Shown here: positions 16,122 through 29,061 of the stretch, one piece after another
Numbering within the stretch: the stretch's first letter is position 1
Layout of the letters: each line of letters starts with the position of its first letter
Origin: Candidatus Thalassarchaeum betae
Lineage (GTDB): Archaea > Thermoplasmatota > Poseidoniia > Poseidoniales > Thalassarchaeaceae
Reading direction: 5' to 3'
Assembly: GCA_003193925.1 (NCBI GenBank)
Contig: PSPG01000014.1
Location: 1-36,534, forward strand
DNA length: 36,534 bases
Made by a program: the position numbers and the translations under genes
Notes under the pieces: model-generated
Seen by the model: the letters and a program-made list of their open reading frames with translations, nothing else
What the model was told of the DNA's origin: nothing
The model's database searches: none

Positions 16122-16158
16122 GAGAATGTTGATGTGACGATTCGACCTCGCTGATGGC

Positions 16159-17520
16159 ATGGGGTTGGGAGCCGACTTGGTCCATTCCACCCTTGGCCTT
16201 CACATACTGACCGATGGGTATGACTTCGTGATCGACCTAGACAGGTCGACCGGCTGCTACTTCCACGACTCGAGGAGCGGACGGGACATCCTCGACATGT
16301 TTTCCTGCTTCGCTTCGCTGCCATTGGGCTGGAACCATCCTAATCTCGTTGCAGCCAAGAGCGAGCTGGCTAGGGTGTCGGTCAACAAGGTCGCAAACTC
16401 GGATCTCTATACCGAGGCGATGGCCGAGTCCGTAGCCGCGTTCGGCAGGATCGCCGCTCCTCCCTACCTGCCTCATCACTTCTTCGTCTCCGGTGGTGCG
16501 CTCGCTGTAGAGAACACCATGAAGGCGGCGATGGACTGGAAGTCGCACGACCGCGAGGCGAAGGGGATTGACGCGTCGGGCAAGTTCGACTGGGATACCG
16601 ATCAGGAGAAGTCGTCGCATCTCACAATCGGCCACTTCCACGAGGCCTTCCACGGTCGCTCGGGGTACACCCTCTCGGTCACCAACACCGATCCGAACAA
16701 GACCGCGCGCTTCGCTAAATTCGACTGGCCGCGATTCGACAACCCGAAGGTCCGATTCCCTGTGGATGGGGCTGAGAACGCACGACTGGACGCCTGTGAG
16801 GGGGCCGCTTTGGACTCCATCAGGGCCCATGCCGAGGCGAACCCCGACACGATGGCGGCCATCATCATGGAACCCATACAGGGCGAGGGCGGTGACAATC
16901 ACTTCCGCGACTCGTTCCTCCGCGACATGAGGTCGGTCTGCGATGAGGTCGGTGCTCTGTACATCTTCGACGAGGTGCAGACCGGGATGGGCGCAACCGG
17001 CATGATGTGGGCCCACCAGCACGCCGGTGTCGAGCCCGACATGATAGCCTTCGGCAAGAAGTCGCAGGTCTGCGGGCTGATGGCCGGACCACGCCTCAAG
17101 GAGTTCGACGACAACGTCTTCGAGACCTCTGGCAGGATCAACTCGACCTGGGGCGGCAACCTGACCGACTTCGTTCGCGCGCGTCTGATACTGGAGACCA
17201 TCGAGCGTGACGACCTGGTGAGAAACGCCAAGGTGGTCGGAGCGGAACTGGTGGCAGGCCTGGAGGAGTTAGGAGCATCTAACGAGATGGTGAGCAACGT
17301 TCGCGGCCGCGGGCTCTTCGCTGCCTTCACGCTGCCGAGCCAAGAGATTCGTGACAGGTTCAACTCGGCCTGCCTCGAAGCGGGCATGCACGTCATGAAC
17401 TCGGGCACGCAGAGCATCAGACTGCGCCCGAACCTGACCTTCTCCTCCGAGGAGGTCAACGAGGGCCTCAACATACTCGAGAGCGTGGCGAACGGCATCG
17501 AGTCCAAAGCCGTGGCTTAG
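16159..17520 (+). CDS. lat: L-lysine 6-aminotransferase
   Basis: This is a 453-residue class III PLP aminotransferase, close in length to mycobacterial Lat. Seen: LGWNHPN, the phosphate-binding FVSGGALAVENTMKAAMDWK, EPIQGEGGDNHF with Glu243 (the residue that gates substrate in the M. tuberculosis enzyme), DEVQTGMG, and the PLP Lys300 in FGKKSQVCG. The longer SGGALAVENT loop separates Lat from ornithine and acetylornithine enzymes. The reaction moves the epsilon-amino group of lysine to 2-oxoglutarate, giving allysine, which cyclises to piperideine-6-carboxylate. It heads an operon with the next gene (7 bases apart) and has an unusual AT-rich, structured upstream region. No aldehyde dehydrogenase to finish the route is in the window. 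Confidence 0.93.
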   Translation: MGLGADLVHSTLGLHILTDGYDFVIDLDRSTGCYFHDSRSGRDILDMFSCFASLPLGWNHPNLVAAKSELARVSVNKVANSDLYTEAMAESVAAFGRIAAPPYLPHHFFVSGGALAVENTMKAAMDWKSHDREAKGIDASGKFDWDTDQEKSSHLTIGHFHEAFHGRSGYTLSVTNTDPNKTARFAKFDWPRFDNPKVRFPVDGAENARLDACEGAALDSIRAHAEANPDTMAAIIMEPIQGEGGDNHFRDSFLRDMRSVCDEVGALYIFDEVQTGMGATGMMWAHQHAGVEPDMIAFGKKSQVCGLMAGPRLKEFDDNVFETSGRINSTWGGNLTDFVRARLILETIERDDLVRNAKVVGAELVAGLEELGASNEMVSNVRGRGLFAAFTLPSQEIRDRFNSACLEAGMHVMNSGTQSIRLRPNLTFSSEEVNEGLNILESVANGIESKAVA

Positions 17521-17527
17521 TGGTACA

Positions 17528-18208
17528 ATGCCCAAGGTAGTCCACATCAGTGGCGCAGTCGACGCCTTCTACCACGCTCTGGCCGACCGTCTCCACCGAG
17601 CCGGGGCGACGCTTACTGACGACCCCGAGGAGGCCGATGTCACAGTTGGCATCGGCGAGGGAGCCAGCGGCGATGTCGCCGTCGTCCCCGCGCATGTCGA
17701 CCACGGCGAAGCCGGGCTGGTCGTCAGGATCCACGACCTGCTGATCCCCGAGGGTGCGGTGGACTGGGGCACCGAGGTCCTCCATGAGTGGGCCGATTGG
17801 GTCAAGGACGGCGCGGAGGGAATCCACCCGCCCGACATCGAGGCGCGTCATTGGGTCCATGTAAGAGACGCGACCGATGCACTCTCGCTGCTGATCCTCG
17901 CAGACTCGGACGCGATGGTGCAAGGCGTGCTGGACATGAGCGGTCGCAGAGCCTGGTCAGCGAAATCCATCCTCGACGAGATGAGGATGCTCTGGTCGCG
18001 CTTCACCAACGCTTTGCATCACACCCACACTATCTCGTCTCTCTCGGACAATCCCAGTCCCGCCTCCTCGAGCTACCGACCAAGGCCAGCGAGGCCCGAC
18101 TTGGGGCCCCTGCACGATGCGCTTCTCAGAGCAGGGGGAGAGGGCTGGCGCCCTCTGGTTTCCATGAGGATGGGCCTGATGGAAGTCTTCGCGCACAGTG
18201 CCGACTGA
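17528..18208 (+). CDS. Degenerate extended SDR-like protein
   Basis: This is a 226-residue protein. The start VVHISGAVDAFYHALADRLHRAGATL follows the layout of an NAD-epimerase Rossmann motif but lacks the glycines. Later HWVHVRDATDALSLLILADSDAMVQGVLDMSG matches the extended-SDR pattern of a conserved substrate strand. No catalytic YxxxK is present, and the middle is shorter than in active enzymes. So it is probably a non-catalytic relative, or a product with a different role. It lies seven bases after lat, probably in one transcript. That link suggests a part in lysine or allysine metabolism, but this is inference. Confidence 0.7.
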   Translation: MPKVVHISGAVDAFYHALADRLHRAGATLTDDPEEADVTVGIGEGASGDVAVVPAHVDHGEAGLVVRIHDLLIPEGAVDWGTEVLHEWADWVKDGAEGIHPPDIEARHWVHVRDATDALSLLILADSDAMVQGVLDMSGRRAWSAKSILDEMRMLWSRFTNALHHTHTISSLSDNPSPASSSYRPRPARPDLGPLHDALLRAGGEGWRPLVSMRMGLMEVFAHSAD

Positions 18209-18209
18209 T

Positions 18210-18392
18210 TCAGCTGGCGTTCTTGTCGGCCTGGACCTGCTTCCGAACGTCCTGAGCCGTGCCCTTTGCTGCCTGCATGGACTTTCGCACACGCGTTCCA
18301 GCGGCGCCGTTGCCCCGGTCGTGCTTCGCAGCATCACTGAGGGCCTCTGTTAGTGCATCTATCATTCCCTGTACCATCGATTCAACGGACAT
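18210..18392 (-). CDS. Small basic Hc1/histone H1-like protein
   Basis: This is a 60-residue protein from the ATG at 18392. The segment GAAGTRVRKSMQAAKGTAQDVRKQVQADKN resembles the core of the Hc1 histone-H1-like family (bacterial and chlamydial), which has the same spacing of Arg-Lys and Ala-Lys. The N-terminal part (MVQGMIDALTEALSDA) is an amphipathic helix. Hc1-type proteins bind and compact DNA. A TATA-like GCATAAGAG lies about 26 bases before this ATG, which supports a leaderless start and argues against a longer form from 18431. The stop lies one base after the stop of the convergent SDR-like gene. The family assignment rests on pattern only. Confidence 0.7.
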   Translation of the reverse strand: MSVESMVQGMIDALTEALSDAAKHDRGNGAAGTRVRKSMQAAKGTAQDVRKQVQADKNAS

Positions 18393-18454
18393 GGCGGCGG
18401 CGCCTTGTCGAACGCTCTTATGCATTTGCACGGCATTAGTAGGGGTTTCGCGTA

Positions 18455-19463
18455 CTAATCACGGAATAAATCGGCGCCGAGAATCGGAAGAAGCACGCTC
18501 GCATCGCCCTCGACCACGACCTGAGGCGCCTCAGGACGCACCTTGCCCCACGAGATTGCCTCGCGCAGTCGCGCACCCGAGAGCGAACCGTCGTGCTCGG
18601 GAGCAGTCGTGATGCCCACTGCGGAGTCCAGGCCCCCGCGGTACTGGTTCCACCAGATGACGTGGTGCTTTGAGATTCCCCCACCGACCATGAGGGCATG
18701 GCTCTCCTCGGCCGTCCAAGTCAGGTCAGAGAGGATTTGCTCGTCGGCTAGGAAGTCGACCATGAAGTCGGGGCTCTTCTGCCTGTGCATGAACAGCTGC
18801 GAGCCTATAGAGCCGTCCGAGAGCCCCGGGATGACGATGGGGATGCGGTGCTTGGCAGCCCAGTGAAGAAGCGACGACTCGTCGTCGATGCGCTCGCCCA
18901 TGGCCCAGCATAGCTCGACCGACCCGAAGCCTAGCCACGGGTTCTCTGGGTTGGCCTCGCGGCGCTCGGCCTCGATTTCCTCCAACCAGGGGAGGACGAC
19001 CCGCTCGAGAATCTCGCCGTAGCACTCGTTGGGCACGATGACGTTGCCCAGTCGATTGAGCCCCTCCTCGGCCAGTGCGATGTCGTCGAGGCGGAAATCG
19101 CCGTGAAAGTAGTCCCGGTACGTGCGTGCGATGTCGTGGTCGAGCGTGCCGCAGGTCGTGATGACGACGTTGAACGACTTGCGCTTGAGAGCCTCGAGAA
19201 AGAAGCCGCGCGTGCCGGTGGCGCACAGGCAGGCGGGGAAGGATAGCCAGTTCAGCACGCCGTCCTGGCCGCTCTTGGCCATAGAGTCACGTAGCACGTC
19301 GCGCGCGTGCGCGAGTTTAGTAGCAGTGAAGCCGCCGGCGTGCCCCATCTGGTCGATGAGCGAGCGCACATCGTCTGCAGCGGAGAAGTCGTAGTCCTCC
19401 ACAGGCGTGGAGTAGTCGTCCTTGCTGTAGCCCGACACAGGCCGTCGCAGTGCTCCCGGGCCT

Positions 19464-19477
<14 letters not shown>
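18455..19477 (-). CDS. dys: Deoxyhypusine synthase
   Basis: This is a 340-residue NAD-dependent enzyme. It transfers a butylamine group from spermidine to a Lys of aIF5A, the first step of hypusine formation. Seen: the NAD region TTCGTLDHD, GLSDGSIGSQLF, GGGISKHHVIWWNQYRGGLD and the active Lys (about 312) in AISWGKVRP. The GTG at 19477 (MRRIEGPGALRRPV) is chosen; it overlaps the end of uvrB by 14 bases. A GTG at 19516 would overlap by 53 bases and add an unusual sequence. aIF5A itself is not in the window. Coupling to uvrB is by position, with no known functional link. Confidence 0.94.
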
Positions 19478-21740
<2,263 letters not shown>

Positions 21741-21749
21741 CGTATTACC

Positions 21750-22703
21750 TCAGTCAAGCCCGTGGATCAAACTCTCTACGAAGACGAGGCTGCCCAGCAG
21801 CACCCAGCCGGTGAGCATCGAGGCTCGGAAGAGCACTTGCTGGAACCTGCCCATCGCCGCATCGGACTCTCCGGCAGCATCGGCCCCCTTGGTCATCACG
21901 TAGAGGTTGGCTGCCGCCATGAGGACGACAGCTGGCATCCACAGCATGTAGCGGGAGGCGCGCTGGTCGCTGAAGTCATGGAGGCCAGTGAGGAAGAAGC
22001 AGGCCACCCAGCCGATGATGAGCGCGACGCTCAGGTTGCGCGTGGCATCGGAGCCGTAGCGCGCCGGGAAGGAGTGAATGCCCTGCTCCCGATCGGCATC
22101 CACGTCCATCCTCGCGTAGTTGACGTCGAACGCAGCGATCCAGAACACGATTCCGAGCGAGATGAAGAAGATCTCCGGATACCAGAGGAACTCGGTTCTC
22201 CCATCGAGCATCCCGTTGATGGACGCCCAGCCGTGGGTGTCGGCTGCCACAGCGACCCATGCGCCTGCCGGTGCAAGCCCGAGGCAGAGCCCGACCCAGA
22301 AGTGGCACAGCGATGTGAAGCGCTTCGTGTACGGGTAGACGACGAAGACGAGCACCGGCAGCCAAGCCATCTTCAGGGCTACCTCGTTGAGCATCCACGC
22401 ACCTCCTAGGAGCATGGCGAGGAAGACGGCAGAAAGAGTCCAAGCGGCCTGCACCGACATCGAGCCCGAAGGCAGGTGCCGGCTCGCAGTACGCGGGTTC
22501 GCAGCATCGATGTCGTGATCGATTATGCGGTTAAGCGCCATCGCGAGGCCGCGCGCTCCGACCGCGGCTACGAGAATCCAGATGATATCCATAGACTCGG
22601 AACCGAATTGGTGTTGCGCGAGGATGAATCCGATTAGTACGAAGGGCAGGGAGAACAGCGTGTGCTCGACCTTGACGAACTCGAGTATCTCCTTGGCTCC
22701 CAT
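21750..22703 (-). CDS. ubiA: UbiA-family prenyltransferase
   Basis: This is a 317-residue membrane protein with about eight or nine helices. Both Asp-rich motifs of the superfamily are seen: NRIIDHDIDAANPRT (residues 58-72) and DVNYARMDVDADREQG. The start EHTLFSLPFVLIGFILA is typical of 4-hydroxybenzoate and menaquinone-type enzymes. It attaches a prenyl chain to an aromatic quinone precursor. The ATG overlaps the UbiD stop by one base (TGATG), so the two are coupled. With UbiD and geranylgeranyl reductase close by, quinone synthesis is the likely role. A longer frame from 22901 runs through UbiD and is rejected. Confidence 0.93.
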   Translation of the reverse strand: MGAKEILEFVKVEHTLFSLPFVLIGFILAQHQFGSESMDIIWILVAAVGARGLAMALNRIIDHDIDAANPRTASRHLPSGSMSVQAAWTLSAVFLAMLLGGAWMLNEVALKMAWLPVLVFVVYPYTKRFTSLCHFWVGLCLGLAPAGAWVAVAADTHGWASINGMLDGRTEFLWYPEIFFISLGIVFWIAAFDVNYARMDVDADREQGIHSFPARYGSDATRNLSVALIIGWVACFFLTGLHDFSDQRASRYMLWMPAVVLMAAANLYVMTKGADAAGESDAAMGRFQQVLFRASMLTGWVLLGSLVFVESLIHGLD

Positions 22704-24574
22704 CAGTATCCCCCTTCGGCCAGCCACGCGTCGACCCGCTCGGCGACCTCCGCATCGTGCAGGGTGACGCCCGGCCAGCGCCGCACAGGCAGCGGCCCCT
22801 CGTTGGACGGGATGGGCGCGGTGGCATCCCAAGCGAGCCTGCCGCCGGAATCGTCGAAGTGCAGGTCGCGACCGACGTCGAAGCGGCAGAACAGCTGCCA
22901 CAACAGCCGCCGCCGCCAGTCCTCGCTGGCTAGGTAGACGTCGTCGTCGGTGATGAACAGCCAGCGCAGGTTCCGGGCGGCTTCAAGCGACCAGATTCCG
23001 CGGCAGATTTCATCGATTACCTCCCGCTGCCGTGCAGCACCCTCCTCACTGACCTCCTCCATGCTCCCCTCAGGCTTCGGTGCGCCCTCGATGTTGGTGG
23101 TGACGACTAGCATCGAGGAGCGCAGCATTCGCGCTTGTATCACGCCGCTCACAGCCGAGGCGGAGATCTCGAGCGAGTCCGGGCAGCCCAGTTGCGGGGG
23201 CTGGCCCGAGTGCGGGTCGTTGTCCGGAGTCGTGGTCGCATCGATGATCAGCTTGTCGTGGATGTTCTCCCAAGGCGCGGCGTGAGCGATTGTGTCGGCC
23301 ACCATCCCCCTGAGGAAGACGAGGTCGTGCGGTATGTGGACGCGGTAGTCCAGAGCATCCAGAAGTGCCTCGAGGTCCTTGACCGGGTGACCCTCGTCAA
23401 CGGCCACTATCACCTTCTGGAACATCATCTGACCGGCGCCTAACAGGCCCAAGGCTGTCTTGCGAGCCTGTCTCGGGTAGCGCTGTTTCGAGGCGACGAT
23501 GGCGAGGTTGTGGAATCCGCTCTCGAGCGGCAGGTATAGGTCGACGACATCGCGGTGCTGGAATTGCAGAATGGGCAGGAAGGCATCGGTTATCGCCTCG
23601 CCGAGGTAGCCGTCCTCCATCGGTGGCATACCGACGATAGTCATCGGTATCATCGCATCCTTGCGGTGGGTGATCCTGGTGATGTGCATAACTGGGTAGG
23701 GCTCGGCCAGCGAGTAGTATCCGAAGTGGTCTCCGAACGGACCCTCCATGCGGGTCTCGCCGGGCACCGTGTAGCCTTCGATGAGCACGTCGCACTCGGC
23801 CGGCACCCAGAGGTCGCAGGTCTGACACTTGACTATGGACAGCCTCTTGCGGCTCAGCAATCCTGCGAATTCGTACTCCGAGAGGTTGTTCGGCAGCGGC
23901 GCTATTGCGCTGAACATCACTTCAGGCGGACCACCGAGGCAGATTGCCACAGGCATCCTGCCGGTGGTCGCGTCTGCGTGGTCCGCACCGTGCTTGTGGG
24001 CCTGCCAGTGCAGCCCGACCTCGTCCGGCCCGTACACCTGACTGCGGTATATGCCCATATTGTGGACACCCGTGTCGGGGTCGGCTGTGACGACCAGCGG
24101 GAGGGTCATGAACGGCCCCGCGTCCTCGGGCCAGGTCTTCGGTATGGGCAGCCTCGTGACGTCGGGAATCTCCATCACGATCCGCTGGCACGCTCCCCTC
24201 GAGACCTTGCGAGGCGCCATCGTCAGGCCCTGCTTGGCAAGTCCCAGTCCGGTCCACGGCGCCTTGAGGATACCACCGACGTCCGGCTTCATCAGAGCGA
24301 CCATCCGCTCCCCGATCTCCTTCGGGTCATCCACGCCCAAGGCCCGGTTGGTCCTCTCTCTGGTCCCGAAGAGGTTCATCAATAGAGGAAACTGGCTGAT
24401 GCTGCCGTCGGGCAGGCGGGGCTGCTCGAACTTCACTGCCGGCCCACCCCGCTTCACTAGGCGATCGGCGAAGCATCCCGCTTCGAGCTCCACATCGACC
24501 GGATCGACGATTCGCAGCATCTCACCGGACTCCTCCAGAGCCCCGACGTAGCGGGAGAGCTGCCTCCAGACCAT
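22703..24574 (-). CDS. ubiD: UbiD-family prenylated-FMN decarboxylase
   Basis: This is a 623-residue protein, longer than typical UbiD (about 490). The family core is clear: YRSQVYGPDEVGLHWQAHKHGADH, EGPFGDHFGYYS with the metal and cofactor residues, and LFLRGMVAD-like segments before the C-terminal helix. UbiD enzymes remove a carboxyl group from an aromatic or unsaturated acid with prenylated FMN. Here it likely acts on a prenylated hydroxybenzoate or a menaquinone precursor, since ubiA is directly coupled downstream. No UbiX is in the window. The extra C-terminal part (about 515-623) has a Trp/Arg-rich stretch of unknown role. Confidence 0.94.
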   Translation of the reverse strand: MVWRQLSRYVGALEESGEMLRIVDPVDVELEAGCFADRLVKRGGPAVKFEQPRLPDGSISQFPLLMNLFGTRERTNRALGVDDPKEIGERMVALMKPDVGGILKAPWTGLGLAKQGLTMAPRKVSRGACQRIVMEIPDVTRLPIPKTWPEDAGPFMTLPLVVTADPDTGVHNMGIYRSQVYGPDEVGLHWQAHKHGADHADATTGRMPVAICLGGPPEVMFSAIAPLPNNLSEYEFAGLLSRKRLSIVKCQTCDLWVPAECDVLIEGYTVPGETRMEGPFGDHFGYYSLAEPYPVMHITRITHRKDAMIPMTIVGMPPMEDGYLGEAITDAFLPILQFQHRDVVDLYLPLESGFHNLAIVASKQRYPRQARKTALGLLGAGQMMFQKVIVAVDEGHPVKDLEALLDALDYRVHIPHDLVFLRGMVADTIAHAAPWENIHDKLIIDATTTPDNDPHSGQPPQLGCPDSLEISASAVSGVIQARMLRSSMLVVTTNIEGAPKPEGSMEEVSEEGAARQREVIDEICRGIWSLEAARNLRWLFITDDDVYLASEDWRRRLLWQLFCRFDVGRDLHFDDSGGRLAWDATAPIPSNEGPLPVRRWPGVTLHDAEVAERVDAWLAEGGY

Positions 24575-24611
24575 GCTCCGCCGGAGCGCTCACACAATGA
24601 GAAGGTTCGCT

Positions 24612-24628
24612 CGCCATCGTAGATGGCG
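24612..24628. promoter_or_regulatory. Inverted repeat in the ubiD / GGR divergent region
   Basis: Perfect arms CGCCATC and GATGGCG flank GTA. It is centred about 45 bases before the ubiD ATG and 60 before the GGR GTG. It could be a regulator site coordinating the two quinone/isoprenoid genes, or a hairpin. The 106-base gap holds no gene. Confidence 0.45.
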
Positions 24629-24680
24629 GGACCGACGGTTTCTTTGACGTACAGCCGTCCGTGGCTAACTGGGTGAGGCC

Positions 24681-25916
24681 GTGAGCACATGCGATGTCCT
24701 AGTTGTCGGAGCGGGTCCGGGGGGTGGCAACGCTGCCTTGCAGTGCGCCCGTCACGGCCTCTCGACGATGCTCATCGAGGACCACCCGGCGATAGGCACG
24801 CCAGTCCACTGCGGCGAGTGCATCTCCGACATCGCGTGTGACAATCTCGACTTGGACCTGCCAGAGCATGTCATCAGCAAGAGGGTCCATGGCATTCGAG
24901 TCATCTTCCCCGACGGCACCGAGAAGCGCCTGACCGAGGAGGGCTACGTCCTCGAGAAGCACCTGTTTGAGCGCTGGATCGCCGACGAGGCGGTCGCTGC
25001 CGGAGCGAGTGTGCACCTCGGTCACAAGCTGTCCTCGATGGAGAGGATGGAGGATGACGGGCGCTTCGTCGGCTGGAAGTGCGATGGCAAGGGCGAGCTG
25101 TTCCCCCTCCAGGCCAAGGTGGTCATCGACGCTTCCGGCGCAGCCGCAGTGTGCTCGAAACTCGTCAAACTCGACGAGGACAAGCCCCTGAACACCATGG
25201 GCAAGGTCGTAGCCGGGATGCAGTACGAGATGCTCGAAGTCCCGAGCGATGGCTACCTCGACTTCTACATCTGGCCGAAGTACGCCGAGAAGGGGTACCT
25301 GTGGATGATACCCAAGTGCGATGGCCGCGCCAACGTCGGGCTGGTGACCGAGGACCGGCCGCGCACCAAGAAGGCGCTTGACGAGTTCATCGAAGTCACC
25401 CACTTCAAGGAGCTCGAGCAGGTCCCCCCTCCTTGGAAGGAGAAGGGAAATCCGGCTTTCGGAGGAACCATCCCGATCTCGGGCCCGTTCGAGAACACAC
25501 ACTACGACGGGCTGATGCTGGTAGGCGATGCCGCCGGCTTCACATCCCCACTCTTCGAGGGAGGCTCTCACTTGGCGCTGAAGTCGGCGGTTTACGCTGC
25601 CGATACTGCCGCCGCTGCTATCGCCGCAGGCGACATCAGCGCCGACGGCCTCGCCGAGTACCCCGGGCTCTGGAAGGACGAGTTCCCGCCCTACGACAAG
25701 ATACTGAGAGGCAAGAACGCGCTGTTCGACCTAACAGACGAGGAGATGTCGGTGATGGCTCGGTGCTTCCCTGACGAGATGGGGGACATGGGAGTCAGCG
25801 GGAAGGCGATGGTGGGCCTCAGGCTACTCGTGCGCCGCCCCGGGCTGTATCTCAAGAAGGTGGTTCCAGCGATGCTGGCGTTCGGGTATAGCAGAGCCAA
25901 GTACTACGGGTGGTGA
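24681..25916 (+). CDS. Geranylgeranyl reductase family FAD enzyme
   Basis: This is a 411-residue flavoprotein from a GTG start. N-terminal FAD motif DVLVVGAGPGGGNAALQCARHG, then HCGECIS (the conserved Cys region), and the second FAD motif GLMLVGDAAGFTSPLFEGG. C-terminal helices (LYLKKVVPAMLAFGYSRAKYY) may touch the membrane. Family members saturate geranylgeranyl chains of archaeal lipids or the prenyl tails of quinones. Next to ubiA and ubiD a menaquinone-tail role is plausible, but lipid saturation is equally likely. The stop is directly followed by the start of the CcmF coding frame. Confidence 0.94.
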   Translation: MSTCDVLVVGAGPGGGNAALQCARHGLSTMLIEDHPAIGTPVHCGECISDIACDNLDLDLPEHVISKRVHGIRVIFPDGTEKRLTEEGYVLEKHLFERWIADEAVAAGASVHLGHKLSSMERMEDDGRFVGWKCDGKGELFPLQAKVVIDASGAAAVCSKLVKLDEDKPLNTMGKVVAGMQYEMLEVPSDGYLDFYIWPKYAEKGYLWMIPKCDGRANVGLVTEDRPRTKKALDEFIEVTHFKELEQVPPPWKEKGNPAFGGTIPISGPFENTHYDGLMLVGDAAGFTSPLFEGGSHLALKSAVYAADTAAAAIAAGDISADGLAEYPGLWKDEFPPYDKILRGKNALFDLTDEEMSVMARCFPDEMGDMGVSGKAMVGLRLLVRRPGLYLKKVVPAMLAFGYSRAKYYGW

Positions 25917-26010
25917 TTCCGTTCTCACTTGGCTCGGACTCGCCCTGCTCGCGCTCGCGTTCCTGACCAGCGCGCACCAGATCGCGCGCCCGGAGAAAGC
26001 TGGAGACGGC
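25915..26010 (+). other. In-frame upstream extension of CcmF lacking a canonical start codon
   Basis: The CcmF frame stays open upstream of its first GTG (26011). It encodes VLTWLGLALLALAFLTSAHQIARPEK, a well-formed first membrane helix with the codon bias of the gene. Back to a stop at 25753-25755 the frame has no ATG, GTG or TTG. A GTG at 25913-25915, overlapping the GGR stop, is in another frame. One extra base between 25916 and 25920 would join that GTG to this helix, so an indel or a non-canonical start is suspected. Confidence 0.6.
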
Positions 26011-28287
<2,277 letters not shown>

Positions 28288-28318
28288 GCGGAATATCACT
28301 TGGGGTGATACCGTTTGT

Positions 28319-28366
28319 ATGAAAAAGGAGGAGTCGGTCGGCGAGTCGCCTAGGAGGGTCATCTGA
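28319..28366 (+). CDS. Possible 15-residue leader peptide before the FKBP gene
   Basis: ATG at 28319 opens a 15-codon frame (MKKEESVGESPRRVI). Its TGA (28364-28366) overlaps the FKBP ATG as TGATG. A TATA-like GAATATCAC (28291-28299) lies about 25 bases before, so the transcript would begin right at this ATG. AGGAGG inside the mini-ORF serves the next start. It may be a coupled leader, or chance. Confidence 0.35.
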   Translation: MKKEESVGESPRRVI

Positions 28367-29061
28367 TGGACAAGGGAACGATCATACACATCGATTACGA
28401 CCTCTTCAATGCGGAGACTGAGGTGCTCATCGAGACGACCCGCGAGGAGGTCGCCAAGGAGCACGATGCGCACGATGAGAACCGAACCTACTCGCCGATG
28501 GTGACCGTCGTCGGCGACGGGCGCCTCGTCTCCGGGTTCGAGGCCCATCTGGTCGACGCCGAGGCTGACACCGACTACGCCTTCGACATCGAGCCCGCCG
28601 AGGCTTACGGCGAGCGGGATGCGAATCTCGTCGAGACCATCGGCCAGAACGTCCTGATGCGCAGCGTGCGCGACCCGGAAACGCTCGCCATCGGCGCGCC
28701 CGTAGAAATCGGCGGGCGCACCGGTGTTCTGCAGTTCCTCAGCGCCGGCCGCGCAAGGATCGACTACAACCACCCGCTCGCCGGCGCTACCCTGCGCTAT
28801 AGCTACCGAATCACCAAGGTCGTCGAGGACCGCACCGAGAAGGTCTCAACCCTGCTCAACATGAACACCGGTCGCGACGACTTCGAGGTCGCCTTCGACG
28901 GCGACGACCTGACCGTCACCACTCCCGAGGCCATCGCGTACGACCAGAGCTGGGCCTACGCCAAGTTCAGCCTCGTCCGCACTCTCCGAGACCACCTCGG
29001 TGTCGGCAAGGTCGTGTTCAGGGAAGTCCACGAGCCCCGTGCAATCACAGAAGAAGAGTGA
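28366..29061 (+). CDS. FKBP-type peptidyl-prolyl isomerase (long archaeal, SlyD-like)
   Basis: This is a 231-residue protein of the long archaeal FKBP class. The FKBP core holds an inserted flap: VVGDGRLVSGFEAHLVDAE, then IEPAEAYGERD, and the closing RARIDYNHPLAGATLRYSYRI, where NHPLAG is the SlyD signature. A C-terminal domain of about 80 residues follows, as in other archaeal members. It catalyses proline isomerisation and has chaperone activity in the cytoplasm. AGGAGG at 28352-28357 is a strong ribosome site eight bases before the ATG. It stands between ccmF and a lipoprotein gene. Confidence 0.92.
   Translation: MDKGTIIHIDYDLFNAETEVLIETTREEVAKEHDAHDENRTYSPMVTVVGDGRLVSGFEAHLVDAEADTDYAFDIEPAEAYGERDANLVETIGQNVLMRSVRDPETLAIGAPVEIGGRTGVLQFLSAGRARIDYNHPLAGATLRYSYRITKVVEDRTEKVSTLLNMNTGRDDFEVAFDGDDLTVTTPEAIAYDQSWAYAKFSLVRTLRDHLGVGKVVFREVHEPRAITEEE

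Larger units (their letters stand above)
15941..16158. promoter_or_regulatory. AT-rich divergent intergenic region upstream of lat
   Basis: This 218-base stretch has no gene. Its first 135 bases are strikingly AT-rich against the GC-rich surroundings. They hold repeated CAATTGG words, a palindrome TCCAATTGGA (15984-15993), an inverted repeat at 16012-16030, and several TATA-like strings (TGTATATTT near 15998; TTGTATGATT near 16048). The last 80 bases are rich in GATTCCG and its complement. It separates the PRC-like gene (minus) from lysine 6-aminotransferase (plus), and is best read as a strongly regulated promoter with a structured leader. Confidence 0.6.

Noticed and set aside
15941-16158. 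Replication origin
   Set aside because: AT-rich with repeats, but there is no Orc1/Cdc6 gene or recognisable origin-recognition boxes in the window, and the position before lat fits a promoter better.
16075-16158. Lysine riboswitch
   Set aside because: The leader is far too short for the lysine riboswitch, and its conserved core is not seen.
18210-18431. Longer start (18431) of the Hc1-like protein
   Set aside because: The TATA-like box at 18415-18423 would then lie inside the gene; the ATG at 18392 is placed about 26 bases after it.
22703-22901. 66-residue N-terminal extension of UbiA
   Set aside because: It is Arg/Ala-rich sequence from the UbiD gene in another frame; the ATG at 22703 overlapping the UbiD stop starts a normal UbiA.
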